64,000 bases of DNA, taken from contig NZ_FNDG01000002.1 of the NCBI RefSeq assembly GCF_900100535.1, positions 248,001-312,000 of the forward strand, read 5' to 3'. Of the stretch, positions 48,171 to 59,122 are shown piece by piece. Under the pieces are notes generated by a model. The model searched no databases. It saw only the letters and a program-made list of their open reading frames with translations, and was not told where the DNA came from. Position numbers and translations under genes: made by a program. How positions within the stretch are numbered: position 1 is the stretch's first letter; each line of letters begins with the position of its first letter. The DNA comes from Phytopseudomonas flavescens (lineage in GTDB: Bacteria > Pseudomonadota > Gammaproteobacteria > Pseudomonadales > Pseudomonadaceae).

Positions 48171-49906
48171 TCGCCTTCGCGCAGCTGTATGCGCGCCTCG
48201 ACGCCACCACCTCGAGCAACGCCAAGCTGGCGGCGCTGCAGGATTACCTGCGCGACGCCGAACCGGCGGACGCCGCCTGGGCGGTGTACTTTCTCGCCGG
48301 TGGCAGGCCGCGGCAACTGGTGCCCTCCCGGCAGTTGCGCGAGCTGGCCATGCAGCGGGCCGGCCTGTCGGCGTGGCTGTTCGAGGAAAGCTACTCGGCG
48401 GTCGGCGATCTGGCGGAAACCATCGCGCTGTTGCTGCCACCAGCCTCCATCACCTCCCAGGACGGGCTGGCGATCTGGGTGGAGGACAAGCTCCTGCCGC
48501 TGCGCGGGCTGCCACCGGATGAATTGGCGATGCGCCTCGACGCGCTGTGGGCGCAGCTCGATGCGTCCTCGCTGATGGTCAGTATCAAACTCATCACCGG
48601 CGCCTTTCGCGTCGGTGTCTCCAAGCTGCTGGTCACCCGCGCCCTGGCGGCCATTGCCGATGTCGATGCCAAGCGCGTCGCCCAGCGCCTGGTCGGCTAC
48701 ACCGACCTGTCGCACCGGCCCACCGCTGCTTCCTATGAGCGGCTGATCGCCGTCGAGTCGGATGACGAGCACGCCCAGCGCGGTGGCCAGCCGTACCCGT
48801 TCTTTCTCGCCCATCCGTTGCAGCGGCCACTGCAAGAATTCGACGCCAGCCTGGGTTTGCCCGCCGACTGGCTGATCGAATGGAAGTGGGATGGCATTCG
48901 CGCGCAACTGGTCAAGCGTGACGGCCAATTATGGGTCTGGTCACGGGGCGAAGAGCTGATCAGCGAGCGCTTCCCCGAACTTCAGGAGCTTGCGGCGTCG
49001 CTGCCTGACGGCACCGTGGTCGATGGCGAACTGGTGGTCTGGCGCCACGCCCCGGAGGCCACCGCCCGGCAGGGCGAGTTGATGGCCCAGGCTGCCGGGC
49101 AATCTGCCGAGCGGCTCAACGACCAGGTCGAGGAACAGCTCGAACAATACGGCATTCAGCCCTTCGCCCTGTTGCAGCAACGCATCGGCCGCAAGACCCT
49201 GAGCCGCAAGCTGCTCGAAGAGGTGCCGGTCGCCGTGCTGGCCTACGACCTGCTGGAGTGGCAGGGCGAGGACTGGCGCAGCCGCCCGCAACACGCGCGA
49301 CGTGCCCAGCTGGAGCGGGTGGTGGCCCGTTGCGCGAGCCCGAGGCTGATGCCGTCGCCACTGCTGCATGGCGATAACTGGCAGGCCCTGGCCGAACAGC
49401 GCGAAGCGTCACGGGCGCTGGGCGTGGAAGGCATGATGCTCAAGGCCCGTGAGTCCGCTTACGGGGTAGGGCGCAGCAAGGATGTCGGTGTCTGGTGGAA
49501 GTGGAAGATCGATCCCCTGAGCGTCGATGCCGTGCTGATCTACGCCCAGCGTGGCCATGGCCGGCGAGCCAGCCTGTACAGCGACTACACCTTCGCCGTG
49601 TGGGACGGTGCGCCGGGTGATCCCGAGCGCCGACTGGTGCCGTTCGCCAAGGCCTACTCCGGGTTGACCGACGAGGAAATGCGCAAGGTCGACGCTATCG
49701 TGCGCAAGACCACCGTGGAGAAGTTCGGCCCGGTGCGCAGTGTCACGCCAAGCCTGGTGTTCGAACTGGGTTTCGAAGGCATCGCTCGCTCCCCCCGTCA
49801 CAAGAGCGGCATCGCCGTGCGTTTTCCGCGCATGTTGCGCTGGCGCCATGACAAGACGGTGGAGGAGGCCGATACCCTGGCGCTGCTGCAGGAATTGCTG
49901 CAATGA
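48167..49906 (+). CDS. ATP-dependent DNA ligase (repair operon type)
   Basis: A 579-residue ligase. An N-terminal helical DNA-binding domain (about 1-200) precedes the nucleotidyltransferase domain with the adenylation Lys240 in [28 protein letters not shown] (motif IV region) and WWKWKIDP (motif V) follow, then an OB domain with [15 protein letters not shown]. It is distinct from the NAD-dependent housekeeping LigA. It shares overlaps with its exonuclease and helicase neighbours. Confidence 0.92.
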   Translation: MIAFAQLYARLDATTSSNAKLAALQDYLRDAEPADAAWAVYFLAGGRPRQLVPSRQLRELAMQRAGLSAWLFEESYSAVGDLAETIALLLPPASITSQDGLAIWVEDKLLPLRGLPPDELAMRLDALWAQLDASSLMVSIKLITGAFRVGVSKLLVTRALAAIADVDAKRVAQRLVGYTDLSHRPTAASYERLIAVESDDEHAQRGGQPYPFFLAHPLQRPLQEFDASLGLPADWLIEWKWDGIRAQLVKRDGQLWVWSRGEELISERFPELQELAASLPDGTVVDGELVVWRHAPEATARQGELMAQAAGQSAERLNDQVEEQLEQYGIQPFALLQQRIGRKTLSRKLLEEVPVAVLAYDLLEWQGEDWRSRPQHARRAQLERVVARCASPRLMPSPLLHGDNWQALAEQREASRALGVEGMMLKARESAYGVGRSKDVGVWWKWKIDPLSVDAVLIYAQRGHGRRASLYSDYTFAVWDGAPGDPERRLVPFAKAYSGLTDEEMRKVDAIVRKTTVEKFGPVRSVTPSLVFELGFEGIARSPRHKSGIAVRFPRMLRWRHDKTVEEADTLALLQELLQ

Positions 49907-52482
49907 GCCTGGCCAGCACCTGGCTGCGCCGCAATGGCTGGAAAGCTTTCGGCTTTCAGAAAGAGGTGTGGCAGGCGGTTGCCGAGGGGCATAGCGGCCT
50001 GCTGCATGCGTCGACCGGAGCAGGCAAGACCTATGCCGTTTGGCTGGCCGCGCTCAATCGCTTCGCGGGCAAGACCGCGCCGAAGAAAGTGCTGAGCGGC
50101 AAACGTGCACCACCTGCTGCGCCACTCACCCTGTTATGGATCACGCCGATGCGCGCCCTTGCCGCTGATACGCAGCGGGCCCTGCAGGCGCCGCTCGATG
50201 GCCTGGAAATACCCTGGACGCTGGGCATGCGCACCGGCGATACCGGCAGCGCCGAGCGGCAGCGCCAGGCCCGCCGCTTGCCGACGGCACTGGTGACCAC
50301 GCCCGAGAGCCTGACGCTGTTGCTCACCGGTGCCGAGGCCAGGGCGCAGTTCGCCCATGTGGGCATGCTGGTGGTGGATGAATGGCACGAGCTGCTCGGC
50401 AACAAGCGCGGTGTGCAACTGCAACTGGCACTGGCGCGGCTGCGCCAGTGGAACCCGCAACTGATCGTCTGGGGGCTGTCGGCTACCCTCGGCAACCAGC
50501 CCCATGCCATGGAAGTGCTGCTGCCTGACGGAGGCGGACACCTGGTTCGCGGCGAGCAGGGCGCCAGGCCGCAGATCGATACGCTGCTGCCGGCGGCGAT
50601 GGAACGCTTTCCCTGGGCCGGTCACTTGGGCCTGCGGCTGCTGCCTCAAGTCGTCGAGGAGCTGGAAAGCAGTAGCGTCACGTTGGTGTTCACCAACACC
50701 CGTTCGCAGTCCGAACTCTGGTATCAGGCATTGCTCGAAGCGCGACCGGATTGGGCCGGATTGATCGCGTTGCATCATGGCTCGCTGGCCCGGGAAGTCC
50801 GTGACTGGGTCGAGGCCGGGCTCAAGCAGGGTAAGCTGAAAGCCGTGGTCTGCACGTCCAGCTTGGACTTGGGGGTCGACTTTCTGCCCGTCGAGCGGGT
50901 TCTGCAGATCGGTTCGGCCAAGGGTGTGGCGCGCCTGCTGCAGCGCGCCGGGCGTTCCGGCCATGCGCCGGGACGTACCTCGCGGATCACCCTGGTGCCG
51001 ACCCATGCCCTCGAATTGATCGAGGCCGTTGCCGTGCAGGACGCCGTGGCGGCCGGGCGTATCGAGGCGCGCGAATCACCCCATCAGGCGCTGGATGTGC
51101 TGGTCCAGCATCTGGTCAGCGTAGCCCTGGGCGGCGGCTTTATACCTGATGAGCTGCTGCAAGAGATACGCAGCACCTGGGCGTATCGCGATCTGGACGA
51201 TGCCCAGTGGCGCTGGGCCCTGGCGTTCGTGCGACAGGGCGGGGAGTCGCTCAGCGCCTACCCCGATTATCAGCGCGTGGAGCCGGACGAAGAGGGCATC
51301 TGGCGCGTGCCCAGCCAGCGTCTCGCGCGCCGCCACCGGATGAGCGTGGGCACCATCGTCAGCGACGCCAGCGTTACCGTTAAATGGTGGAGCAAAGGCG
51401 GCGGCGGTGGCTCGCTCGGCAGCGTCGAGGAAGGCTTCATTGCCCGCCTGCACCCGGGCGATGTGTTTCTGTTCGGTGGGCGACCGCTCGAGCTGGTACG
51501 GGTGGAGAACATGACGGCCTACGTGCGGCGCAGCAATTCCAGCAAGGCCAGCGTGCCGCGCTGGAATGGCGGGCGCATGCCGCTCTCGAGTGCGTTGGCC
51601 GAAGCCGTGGTGGCGCGTTTCGGCGAGGCAGCGCAGGGTCACTTCGATGGCCCGGAAATGCGCATGCTGCGACCGCTGCTGGAGGTGCAGGCGCACTGGT
51701 CCGCGTTACCGGCACCAGGGACGTTGCTGGCTGAAACCCTGCACTCGCGTGAAGGCTGGCACCTGTTCCTGTATCCCTTCGCCGGGCGCAACGTGCACCT
51801 GGGACTGGCCAGTCTGCTGGCTTGGCGCCTGGGGCAGCGGCAGCCCTTGAGTTTCTCGATTGCCGTCAACGACTATGGCCTGGAGTTGCTGTGCGCCAGC
51901 GAGGTGGACTGGGCGGGGCTGCTCGACGGTGATCTGTTCGACGACCACGACCTGCTGCATGACGTGCTCGCCAGCCTCAACGCCAGCGAATTGGCCCAAC
52001 GGCGTTTTCGCGAGATCGCCCGTATCGCCGGCCTGGTGTTCGGTGGCTACCCTGGCGCAGGCAAGAGCCTGCGCCAGGTCCAGGCCTCCAGCGGGTTGTT
52101 TTTCGATGTGTTCCGCCAGTACGACCCGGATAACCTGCTGCTGACCCAGGCACACGATGAAGTGCTCAGCCAGGAGCTGGATGTCGCTCAGTTGCAGCGC
52201 ACCCTGGCCGACATGCGCGCGGCGCGTCTGAACCTGCACGAGCTGCGCCGGGCGACGCCGCTGGCCTTCCCGCTGATGGTCGAGCGTTTCCGCGAGCGCC
52301 TCAGTTCGGAGAAGCTCGCCGACCGCATCGCCCGCATGCTCGGCGAACTCGAACGCGCCGCGGGACCGGGCGGGCAGGTGGCCGGCAAGCCGCTGGTCGA
52401 GGTCGAACCCGCCCTGCGCCGTGGCGAACGCAAGCGCAAGGACGGCCGCCCGCGCCGCAAGGCCAAGGGTAGCCAGGCGTGA
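49903..52482 (+). CDS. Ligase-associated Lhr-type DEXH helicase
   Basis: An 859-residue superfamily 2 helicase of the Lhr-core type. Walker A STGAGKT is at 37-43, the box is DEWH in [12 protein letters not shown], motif III is GLSATLGN, and motif VI is in [13 protein letters not shown]. The C-terminal half has the winged-helix and Lhr-specific beta-barrel regions. Pseudomonas Lhr-core is known as a 3'-5' ATP-dependent translocase. It overlaps the ligase gene upstream and the phosphoesterase gene downstream by 4 bp each. Confidence 0.92.
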   Translation: MSLASTWLRRNGWKAFGFQKEVWQAVAEGHSGLLHASTGAGKTYAVWLAALNRFAGKTAPKKVLSGKRAPPAAPLTLLWITPMRALAADTQRALQAPLDGLEIPWTLGMRTGDTGSAERQRQARRLPTALVTTPESLTLLLTGAEARAQFAHVGMLVVDEWHELLGNKRGVQLQLALARLRQWNPQLIVWGLSATLGNQPHAMEVLLPDGGGHLVRGEQGARPQIDTLLPAAMERFPWAGHLGLRLLPQVVEELESSSVTLVFTNTRSQSELWYQALLEARPDWAGLIALHHGSLAREVRDWVEAGLKQGKLKAVVCTSSLDLGVDFLPVERVLQIGSAKGVARLLQRAGRSGHAPGRTSRITLVPTHALELIEAVAVQDAVAAGRIEARESPHQALDVLVQHLVSVALGGGFIPDELLQEIRSTWAYRDLDDAQWRWALAFVRQGGESLSAYPDYQRVEPDEEGIWRVPSQRLARRHRMSVGTIVSDASVTVKWWSKGGGGGSLGSVEEGFIARLHPGDVFLFGGRPLELVRVENMTAYVRRSNSSKASVPRWNGGRMPLSSALAEAVVARFGEAAQGHFDGPEMRMLRPLLEVQAHWSALPAPGTLLAETLHSREGWHLFLYPFAGRNVHLGLASLLAWRLGQRQPLSFSIAVNDYGLELLCASEVDWAGLLDGDLFDDHDLLHDVLASLNASELAQRRFREIARIAGLVFGGYPGAGKSLRQVQASSGLFFDVFRQYDPDNLLLTQAHDEVLSQELDVAQLQRTLADMRAARLNLHELRRATPLAFPLMVERFRERLSSEKLADRIARMLGELERAAGPGGQVAGKPLVEVEPALRRGERKRKDGRPRRKAKGSQA

Positions 52483-53159
52483 GTGCCGCGCCGCACCTGG
52501 CCGTGCAGATCGCTGGTGAGACCCTCTGGTTGCTGGCGGACAGGGCCCTGTACTGGCCTGCCGAGCAGACCTTGCTGATCGCCGATGCCCATCTCGGCAA
52601 AGCTGCCACTTACCGCACCCTGGGGCAACCGGTGCCTCGGGGCACCACCGCGCGCAATCTGCAGCGGCTCGATGAGTTGCTGGCGAGCTATCCGACTCGC
52701 CGCCTGGTGTTTCTCGGCGATCTTCTGCATGCGCGCCCGGCGCGCGTCGGCACCACCCTGGCGGCCCTGCTGGCGTGGCGAACACGGCATGCCGAGCTAC
52801 GGATGGTGCTGATCCGCGGCAACCATGACCGCAGTGCCGGCGATCCACCGGCCGAGCTGGCCATCGAGGTGGTCAGCGAACCCTGGTGCATGGGGCCGTT
52901 CGCGCTGTGCCACGAACCGCTGGATTGCCCAGGTCTGCATGTGCTGGCCGGGCACCTGCACCCGGTATTCGTGCTGCGCGGACGGGGGCGTGATCGCGTG
53001 CGCATGCCGTGCTTCAGTGTCGAGCCGCACATCACCTTGTTGCCAGCCTTCGGCGAGTTCACCGGCGGCATGGCCATCGGCACCGCGCCAGAGCGATGCC
53101 TCTACGGCACACTGGACGGTGGGGTGTGGCCGCTGAGCCTGGGGATATCTGCGGTTTGA
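52479..53159 (+). CDS. pdeM: Ligase-associated phosphoesterase PdeM
   Basis: A 226-residue calcineurin-like phosphoesterase. The metal motifs are LIADAHLGK (about 29-37), FLGDLLHAR (about 75-83), IRGNHDRS (about 111-118) and [13 protein letters not shown] near 160-172. The GTG start overlaps the helicase stop. It is the last gene of the repair operon; co-occurrence of all four is typical of this putative DNA-damage pathway. Confidence 0.9.
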   Translation: MSAAPHLAVQIAGETLWLLADRALYWPAEQTLLIADAHLGKAATYRTLGQPVPRGTTARNLQRLDELLASYPTRRLVFLGDLLHARPARVGTTLAALLAWRTRHAELRMVLIRGNHDRSAGDPPAELAIEVVSEPWCMGPFALCHEPLDCPGLHVLAGHLHPVFVLRGRGRDRVRMPCFSVEPHITLLPAFGEFTGGMAIGTAPERCLYGTLDGGVWPLSLGISAV

Positions 53160-53301
53160 TGTCGCAGCCAGAAAATTGGCGCCAATACATTTGGCCTTTC
53201 GAGGCCTACCTAGCCGATTGATTCATGTAGGCTTGTGACCACCATTGGGAGGCAGTGCAGAGGTTTACGGGGAGCCTGGGTGAATAATTGATACGGGTTG
53301 T

Positions 53302-53328
53302 TCTAGTTATTTTCTTTACCGCCGATAG
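53302..53328 (+). promoter_or_regulatory. Putative sigma-28 (FliA) promoter of the chemoreceptor
   Basis: TCTA-N15-GCCGATAG against the FliA pattern TAAA-N15-GCCGATAA: the -10 box matches at 7 of 8 and the spacing is exact. It lies 79 bp before the ATG. The 247-bp gap between pdeM and the receptor gene contains nothing else recognised. Confidence 0.5.
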
Positions 53329-53358
53329 AATATTTGCCCCCTGTCATCTGCTGGTCAC

Positions 53359-53366
53359 AACAACAA
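53359..53366 (+). promoter_or_regulatory. Crc/Hfq-type CA motif in the chemoreceptor leader
   Basis: AACAACAA about 40 bp before the start codon. It is farther from the ribosome site than the copies in the sugar cluster, so its effect is less certain. Confidence 0.35.
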
Positions 53367-53406
53367 ATCTCCAGCCAAACGGAATTCTGCATACATCGGA
53401 GACATT

Positions 53407-55329
53407 ATGAACAGCTGGTTCGCCAATATCAGCGTTACTTGGAAACTTGCCTTGGGCTTCGGTCTCGTACTGGCGCTCACCGTCGTGCTCGCCTTCACCG
53501 GCTGGACCAGCCTTGGCGGCCTGATCCAGCGTAGCGACTGGACCAACGACATCGCGCAGCTCAATGACACCCTCACCGACCTGCGCGTCACCCGCCTGCA
53601 GTACATGCTCACCAACGGCGACGAGCAGTCGGCCGAAACCGTACAGAAATCGCTGGACGGTTTCGCCGCCCAGCATGCCGAGACTCTGGCCAAGTTCAAG
53701 AGCCCGGATAACGTGCGACTGCTCAAGGAGCAGGGCGCGCAGATCGAAGCCTACCAGTTGTCGATCAACAAGATGCGTGCCGGCTATCGCGCCGCAGGCG
53801 AGGCACGCCAGCAGATGCAGCAGCAGGCCGTGGCACTGGAACAGGCCCTCGATCAGGTCGAGCAGGCCGTCTCGGGGTTGCCGGCCTTCGACGAAAACCG
53901 TTTCGCCCAGTTGCAGTCGGTCGCTCGACTCAACGACGACTGGCAGGCCGCCCGTTATGAAGTCCGCGGCCTGGTCGCCAACCTCAGTGGCGATGCCGAG
54001 CAGAAATCCGTGGCGGCGATAACGGCTGCCAGCACTGCGCTTGGCCAGTTCCGTGCTGCCTTCGCCAGTGACCATGGGCCACGTATCGCTGCCATGGAAC
54101 AGGCGCTGGATGGCTATCGCGCCGCGGTGGCGAGTTTCAAGACCGCCACCGAGAACATCGCCGTGGCGCGCAAGGAACTCACCGAGGAAGGCTACGAGAT
54201 CGTTCGTATCAGCAAGGCGCTGACCGCCATCCAGATGGAGCGCCGAGATGCCGAGAGCGCCTCGGCGCAGACGTTGCAGGCGGTTGCCACGCTGTTGGCG
54301 CTGCTGGTCGGCATCCTGGCCGCCTGGTTGATCACCCGGCAGATCACCCGTCCGCTGCACGACACCCTGGTCGCGGTCGAGCGCATCGCCGGTGGCGACC
54401 TCAGCCAGACCCTGCAAGTGTCGCGGCGTGACGAAATCGGCGTGCTGCAACAGGGCATCCAGCGCATGGGCACCACCCTGCGCGAGCTGATTGGCGGCAT
54501 TCGTGACGGCGTCACCCAGATCGCCAGCGCCGCCGAAGAGCTGTCGGCAGTGACCGAACAGACCAGTGCCGGGGTCAACAGCCAGAAAGTGGAAACCGAT
54601 CAGGTAGCCACGGCGATGCATGAGATGTCCGCCACGGTGCAGGAAGTGGCGCGCAACGCCGCCGATGCTTCGCGTGCCGCATCGGACGCTGATCGCGAAG
54701 CCTCTCAGGGCGACCGCGTGGTGGCCGAAGCCATCGCCCAGATCGAACGCCTGGCTGCCGAAGTGACCCGCTCCACCGAGGCGATGGGCCACCTGCAGGA
54801 GGAGAGCAACAAGATCGGCAGCGTGATGGACGTGATCAAGGCGGTGGCCGAGCAGACCAACCTGCTGGCCCTCAACGCGGCCATCGAGGCCGCACGTGCC
54901 GGTGAGGCAGGCCGTGGCTTCGCGGTGGTCGCCGACGAGGTGCGGGGCCTGGCGCAACGTACGCAAAAGTCCACCGAAGAGATCGAAGGGCTGGTCGCCG
55001 GCCTGCAGCAGGGTACCCAGCAGGTAGCCAGCATCATGCAGAGCAGCCGCGAACTGACCGACAGCACCGTGGAGCTGACCCGCAAGGCCGGCGGCTCGCT
55101 GGAAAGCATCACCCGCACGGTGTCGAACATCCAGTCGATGAACCAGCAGATCGCCGCCGCTGCCGAGCAGCAGAGTGCGGTGGCCGAGGAGATCAGCCGC
55201 AGTGTGATCAACGTGCGTGACATCTCCGAGCAGACCGCCGCGGCCAGCGAAGAGACGGCGGCGTCCAGCGTCGAGTTGGCGCGCCTGGGCGGCCAGTTGC
55301 AGACGATGGTCAGCCACTTCCGGGTTTGA
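53407..55329 (+). CDS. Methyl-accepting chemotaxis protein with HBM sensor domain (McpS-like)
   Basis: A 640-residue inner-membrane receptor. TM1 is near residues 12-32, a long helical periplasmic domain runs from about 40 to 285, TM2 ([20 protein letters not shown]) near 290-309, then HAMP, and the signalling domain tip with [25 protein letters not shown] near 482-506. The N-terminus ([19 protein letters not shown]) and length match McpS of P. putida, the helical bimodular receptor for Krebs-cycle acids. It lacks a C-terminal CheR-binding pentapeptide. Confidence 0.88.
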   Translation: MNSWFANISVTWKLALGFGLVLALTVVLAFTGWTSLGGLIQRSDWTNDIAQLNDTLTDLRVTRLQYMLTNGDEQSAETVQKSLDGFAAQHAETLAKFKSPDNVRLLKEQGAQIEAYQLSINKMRAGYRAAGEARQQMQQQAVALEQALDQVEQAVSGLPAFDENRFAQLQSVARLNDDWQAARYEVRGLVANLSGDAEQKSVAAITAASTALGQFRAAFASDHGPRIAAMEQALDGYRAAVASFKTATENIAVARKELTEEGYEIVRISKALTAIQMERRDAESASAQTLQAVATLLALLVGILAAWLITRQITRPLHDTLVAVERIAGGDLSQTLQVSRRDEIGVLQQGIQRMGTTLRELIGGIRDGVTQIASAAEELSAVTEQTSAGVNSQKVETDQVATAMHEMSATVQEVARNAADASRAASDADREASQGDRVVAEAIAQIERLAAEVTRSTEAMGHLQEESNKIGSVMDVIKAVAEQTNLLALNAAIEAARAGEAGRGFAVVADEVRGLAQRTQKSTEEIEGLVAGLQQGTQQVASIMQSSRELTDSTVELTRKAGGSLESITRTVSNIQSMNQQIAAAAEQQSAVAEEISRSVINVRDISEQTAAASEETAASSVELARLGGQLQTMVSHFRV

Positions 55330-55353
55330 TCATCGCCTGTCAGCGGTAACCAG

Positions 55354-55386
55354 AAAGGCCGTTACCCTTCGGGGTAACGGCCTTTT
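55354..55386 (+). terminator. Terminator of the chemoreceptor gene
   Basis: A 14-bp perfect stem AAAGGCCGTTACCC with a TTCG tetraloop and its complement, followed by further T. It starts 25 bp after the stop codon. Confidence 0.9.
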
Positions 55387-55430
55387 CTTGGTTTGCCGTT
55401 CATGCCGCTGCACGTCGGCGACGGCAGTTT

Positions 55431-56213
55431 TTAGTGGGTAGCGATCCAGATCAACAGCCCGGCCTGGAACAGGGCGAACGCCACCAGGCAGGCAATGGTG
55501 AAACGCAGGCCACCGTCCTCGCGGCTGAGCTGTTCCAGGCGCTGGAGTTGTTGGCGCAGCTGCACATCCTGCTCGCGCAGGTTCTGATCCGCCTGTTGGA
55601 GCATCTGCGCGGCGTCCAGTTGTTCGACGAAGCTGATCTTTTCGCCGTTCCAGTCGCTGTGCAGGGCGCCGAGGCGAGGGGCGCTGTATAGCGCCTTGAG
55701 CTGGCCTTCCTGGTAGTCGACGGCGAAGCCCTGGGCATTGAGGCAGTGGTCGCGGCGGGCGCGGGCGTCTTCGCTCATCGCGTCACGGCTCGGCAGCGGA
55801 CCGCTTTCGACGTTGTAGTGGGCGCAGTGCTGCTTGGCCCAGGCGGCCGCCTGGGCCAGCAGAAAACGGCCAAGGCCACGGTTCTGCGGTTCCAGGCTCA
55901 GGCCGCTGTCCGGGCCGAAACGGGCTTCCTTGGCGCGGTGATCGAGCCACAGTTCCAGCACGTTCTGTTCCTTGCGCACCTTCTGCCCCGGCAATTGCAC
56001 GCTCAGCCGCAGCAGGCTCTGTTCCTTGCTGTGCCGTTCGACCCGGCCAAACTGCACGAAACGCAGCGGCCGTGCCCCGCTGGCGCGGTCGGTGGGCAGG
56101 GGGGCCAGGCGCAGCAGGCGAAAGTGCTCGGGGCCCAGCCTGGCCCACGGATGGGATGGCTCGGGCTGTTCGTCCTCAGGCGCGGCAACGGCTGGCGTTT
56201 CGCTGTCGGTCAT
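55431..56213 (-). CDS. GNAT-like protein with coiled coil and C-terminal membrane anchor, unknown
   Basis: A 260-residue protein of three parts. Residues about 25-175 resemble an acetyltransferase fold, with a Gly-rich helix start NRGLGRFLLAQAAAWAK near 112-128. Residues about 195-232 form a coiled coil rich in Gln and Leu (LREQDVQLRQQLQRLEQLS). The C-terminus is one membrane helix (FTIACLVAFALFQAGLLIWIA), leaving two or three residues outside: a tail-anchor topology. No enzyme activity can be assigned. It is convergent with the chemoreceptor gene. Confidence 0.6.
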   Translation of the reverse strand: MTDSETPAVAAPEDEQPEPSHPWARLGPEHFRLLRLAPLPTDRASGARPLRFVQFGRVERHSKEQSLLRLSVQLPGQKVRKEQNVLELWLDHRAKEARFGPDSGLSLEPQNRGLGRFLLAQAAAWAKQHCAHYNVESGPLPSRDAMSEDARARRDHCLNAQGFAVDYQEGQLKALYSAPRLGALHSDWNGEKISFVEQLDAAQMLQQADQNLREQDVQLRQQLQRLEQLSREDGGLRFTIACLVAFALFQAGLLIWIATH

Positions 56214-56254
56214 GGAGCATTCCTCGAAAAGCCGTCACCACCTCGAGCGTCGGC

Positions 56255-57235
56255 TTAATGGCTATCGGCAGCGACATGGGTTTCTACAGGCGGCAATCCC
56301 TTGATGAAACCGACGATGCGACTGGTCAGGCCACGGGCCAGGGGCAGGTCCGGGTTGTCGTACGAGGCCATTTGCGCCTCGAAGTCCATCGGCACGATGC
56401 GCATCACGTGGTTCATGCCGGTGACGATCTGCAGTTGGGCATCCGGCTTGGCGGCATGCAGCGCTTCGGCGTCCTGCACGCTGACCTGGATGTCATGGTC
56501 GCCCTGGACGATCAGCGCCGGTATGCGGACGTTTGCGAAGGCCGCCGCCGGATCCTGGCGGAACAGCGAGATCAGGTAGGGTTGCACGCTGGTGCGGTAC
56601 AGCACGGTGAGCTCGTCGGACACCTCGGCCACCTGGCGGCCCTCGCGCAGGGCGACCAGCAAGGCATCGCTTTCGGCGCGCAGGCGCGGCGGCAGGCGGT
56701 TGCGCAGTTGCTCCTGGAGCAACTGGTCGATGGGGCGCGCGCTGCCGGCGATGGACACCAGGGCATCGGCGCCGGATTCGGGGGCTGCCAGGCTGGCGAT
56801 CAGCGCCCCTTCGCTGTGGCCGATCAGAATCACCTGGCTGAAGCGTTTGTCCTGATGCAGCTTGTGGCTCCAGGCCACCACGTCGGCGACATAGCGCTCC
56901 ACGCTCAGGTCCCGCTCGTGGGGGGTCGCAGCAAAGCTGGCGGCGATGCCGCGCTTGTCGTAGCGCACGCTGGCGATGCCGTGCTGAGCCAGTGCCTGGG
57001 CCAGCTTGCGATGGGCATCGTTATGCCCGCCACCGGGGTTGTTGCCATTACGGTCGGTCGGCCCGGAACCCGCCACCAGCAGCACCACCGGTACGCCTTC
57101 GCTGCGCTGCGGCAGCATCAGCGAGCCCTGCAGCACGCCCTGGCCGGTATCCAGGCTGACCGGTTCGCGCAGGATGGGGGCGGCCTGGGCCAGGCCGGTG
57201 AACAGGGAGAGGGTCAAGATCAGGGCTCGCAGCAT
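56255..57235 (-). CDS. Secreted alpha/beta hydrolase
   Basis: A 326-residue hydrolase with a signal peptide (MLRALILTLSLFTGLAQA, then APIL). The oxyanion region VVLLVAGSGPTDRNGNNPGG is near residues 49-68, the nucleophile elbow GHSEGALIASLAAP near 167-180 (Ser in GHSEG), the acid lies in IVQGDHDIQVS and the His in TGMNHVMRIV. Substrate unknown; probably an esterase acting in the periplasm. It stands alone, 41 bp from the GNAT-like gene on the same strand. Confidence 0.83.
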   Translation of the reverse strand: MLRALILTLSLFTGLAQAAPILREPVSLDTGQGVLQGSLMLPQRSEGVPVVLLVAGSGPTDRNGNNPGGGHNDAHRKLAQALAQHGIASVRYDKRGIAASFAATPHERDLSVERYVADVVAWSHKLHQDKRFSQVILIGHSEGALIASLAAPESGADALVSIAGSARPIDQLLQEQLRNRLPPRLRAESDALLVALREGRQVAEVSDELTVLYRTSVQPYLISLFRQDPAAAFANVRIPALIVQGDHDIQVSVQDAEALHAAKPDAQLQIVTGMNHVMRIVPMDFEAQMASYDNPDLPLARGLTSRIVGFIKGLPPVETHVAADSH

Positions 57236-57399
57236 GATAGGGACGTGTCTGTGATGGGGTCTGTTGGACGCTGGCGATTGGCCAAAGGTTCGCTGGCGGA
57301 TGATCTGCGCCGTTACGACGGAGTATACTCAGCGGCTTTCCTCTTGGGCCTGCCTTTTCGCCGCAGGCTGCTGATCGAACTGACGTGGAGCCTCGCGCA

Positions 57400-58491
57400 A
57401 TGTCCGGCAATACCTTCGGCAAGCTGTTTACCGTCACCACGGCAGGCGAGAGCCACGGCCCCGCGCTGGTCGCCATCGTCGACGGCTGCCCGCCCGGACT
57501 GGACATTGGCCTGGACGACCTGCAGCGTGACCTCGACCGCCGCAAGCCGGGCACCAGCCGCCACACCACGCAGCGCCAGGAAGCCGACGAGGTGGAAATC
57601 CTCTCCGGGGTCTTCGAGGGCAAGACCACTGGCTGCGCCATCGGCCTGCTGATCCGCAACACCGACCAGAAGTCCAAGGACTACTCGGCCATCAAGGATC
57701 TGTTCCGTCCGGCCCATGCCGACTACAGCTACCACCACAAGTACGGTATCCGCGACTACCGTGGCGGTGGCCGCAGTTCGGCGCGCGAGACCGCCATGCG
57801 CGTGGCCGCCGGCGCCATCGCCAAGAAGTACCTGGCCAGCCAGGGTATCGTCGTGCGTGGCTACATGAGCCAGCTGGGGCCCCTCGAAATCCCCTTCAAG
57901 AGCTGGGAGTCGGTGGAGCAGAACGCCTTCTTCAGTCCCGACCCGGACAAGGTGCCCGAGCTGGAGGCCTACATGGATCAGCTGCGCCGCGACCAGGATT
58001 CGGTTGGCGCGAAGATCACCGTGGTCGCCGAGGGGGTGATGCCCGGGCTCGGCGAGCCGATCTTCGACCGCCTGGACGCCGAACTGGCCCACGCGCTGAT
58101 GAGCATCAACGCGGTCAAGGGGGTGGAAATCGGCGCCGGGTTCGCATCGGTGGCACAGCGCGGTACCGAGCACCGTGACGAACTGACCCCCGAAGGTTTC
58201 CTGTCCAACAACGCCGGCGGCATTCTCGGTGGGATTTCCAGTGGCCAGCCGATCGTCGCTCACCTGGCGCTCAAGCCGACGTCCAGCATCACCACGCCAG
58301 GCCGCTCCGTCGATGTCGACGGCAACCTGGCCGAGGTGATCACCAAGGGGCGTCACGATCCGTGCGTAGGTATTCGCGCCACGCCGATCGCCGAGGCGAT
58401 GATGGCCATCGTGCTGATGGATCACCTGCTGCGCCACCGTGGGCAGAATGCCGACGTGCGGGTCAGCACGCCGGTGTTGCCACAACGCTGA
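57400..58491 (+). CDS. aroC: Chorismate synthase
   Basis: A 363-residue FMN-dependent enzyme making chorismate from EPSP, the last common step of aromatic amino-acid synthesis. Signatures are [17 protein letters not shown] (residues about 10-26), [20 protein letters not shown] near 122-141 and [17 protein letters not shown] near 316-332. ATG 57400 lies 15 bp inside a longer frame and matches the family start [10 protein letters not shown]. Confidence 0.97.
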   Translation: MSGNTFGKLFTVTTAGESHGPALVAIVDGCPPGLDIGLDDLQRDLDRRKPGTSRHTTQRQEADEVEILSGVFEGKTTGCAIGLLIRNTDQKSKDYSAIKDLFRPAHADYSYHHKYGIRDYRGGGRSSARETAMRVAAGAIAKKYLASQGIVVRGYMSQLGPLEIPFKSWESVEQNAFFSPDPDKVPELEAYMDQLRRDQDSVGAKITVVAEGVMPGLGEPIFDRLDAELAHALMSINAVKGVEIGAGFASVAQRGTEHRDELTPEGFLSNNAGGILGGISSGQPIVAHLALKPTSSITTPGRSVDVDGNLAEVITKGRHDPCVGIRATPIAEAMMAIVLMDHLLRHRGQNADVRVSTPVLPQR

Positions 58492-58516
58492 CCGGGCATT
58501 GCCCTGCGAGGATGCG

Positions 58517-59122
58517 ATGAACCAGCTCCCCGAGGTGCTGCGCAGCAGCGAAGGCAAACCGCGTATTTCGGCCGTGCGCGATGCCCTGTTCGCACTGCTG
58601 CCGGGGCAGGTCGACGAGGCGGCGGCCGGGCATCTGGCGGCGCTCTACCAGCGCAGCAAGCAGCTCGATGTACGCAGGCAGATCCTGCGGCTGCTCTACG
58701 ACCTCGATTTCCCTGTGCTCGATCGGTTCTTTGCCGAGGCCTTTGGCAAGGAGCGCTACCTGGACATGAAGCTCTACGCTCTGCGCGGCCTGGCGCGCCG
58801 GGCGGACGAAGGGCAATTGCAGACGTTGCTGGAGGGCTTTCGCCAGGCCTTGTCGAAAAGGCAGCAGTCCACGCCCTACAACTATCAGGAGTACGAGCTG
58901 CTCAGGGGGCGCAATGCCTTGCCGTACCTGGTCGAGCGCTATGGGTATGCCTGCCTGCGCGACACCCTGGAACAGGTCGAGGCGCAGTACCAGGCCATGC
59001 CGGAGGCCTTCAAGGGGCACTTCACCGTGGACGAGGAGGGTACGCTGGTCACCCTGCGCGAGCCCGCCGCCGGCCGTGCACTGATTCGCCAGTTCTTCGA
59101 TAGCCAGGGTGGTCCGGCTTGA
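58517..59122 (+). CDS. Hypothetical helical protein between aroC and an MFS gene
   Basis: A 201-residue soluble protein, mostly helical (LAALYQRSKQLDVRRQILRLLYDLD, LYALRGLARRADEGQLQTLLEGF), in a pattern like HEAT-type repeats. No catalytic motif is seen. GAGGATGCG precedes ATG 58517. Its stop overlaps the TTG start of the MFS gene, so the two are coupled. Function unknown. Confidence 0.7.
   Translation: MNQLPEVLRSSEGKPRISAVRDALFALLPGQVDEAAAGHLAALYQRSKQLDVRRQILRLLYDLDFPVLDRFFAEAFGKERYLDMKLYALRGLARRADEGQLQTLLEGFRQALSKRQQSTPYNYQEYELLRGRNALPYLVERYGYACLRDTLEQVEAQYQAMPEAFKGHFTVDEEGTLVTLREPAAGRALIRQFFDSQGGPA

Noticed and set aside
53344..55317. A 657-codon minus-strand frame opposite the chemoreceptor
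   Set aside because: Gly/Leu-rich antisense of a real gene. No family resemblance and no ribosome site.
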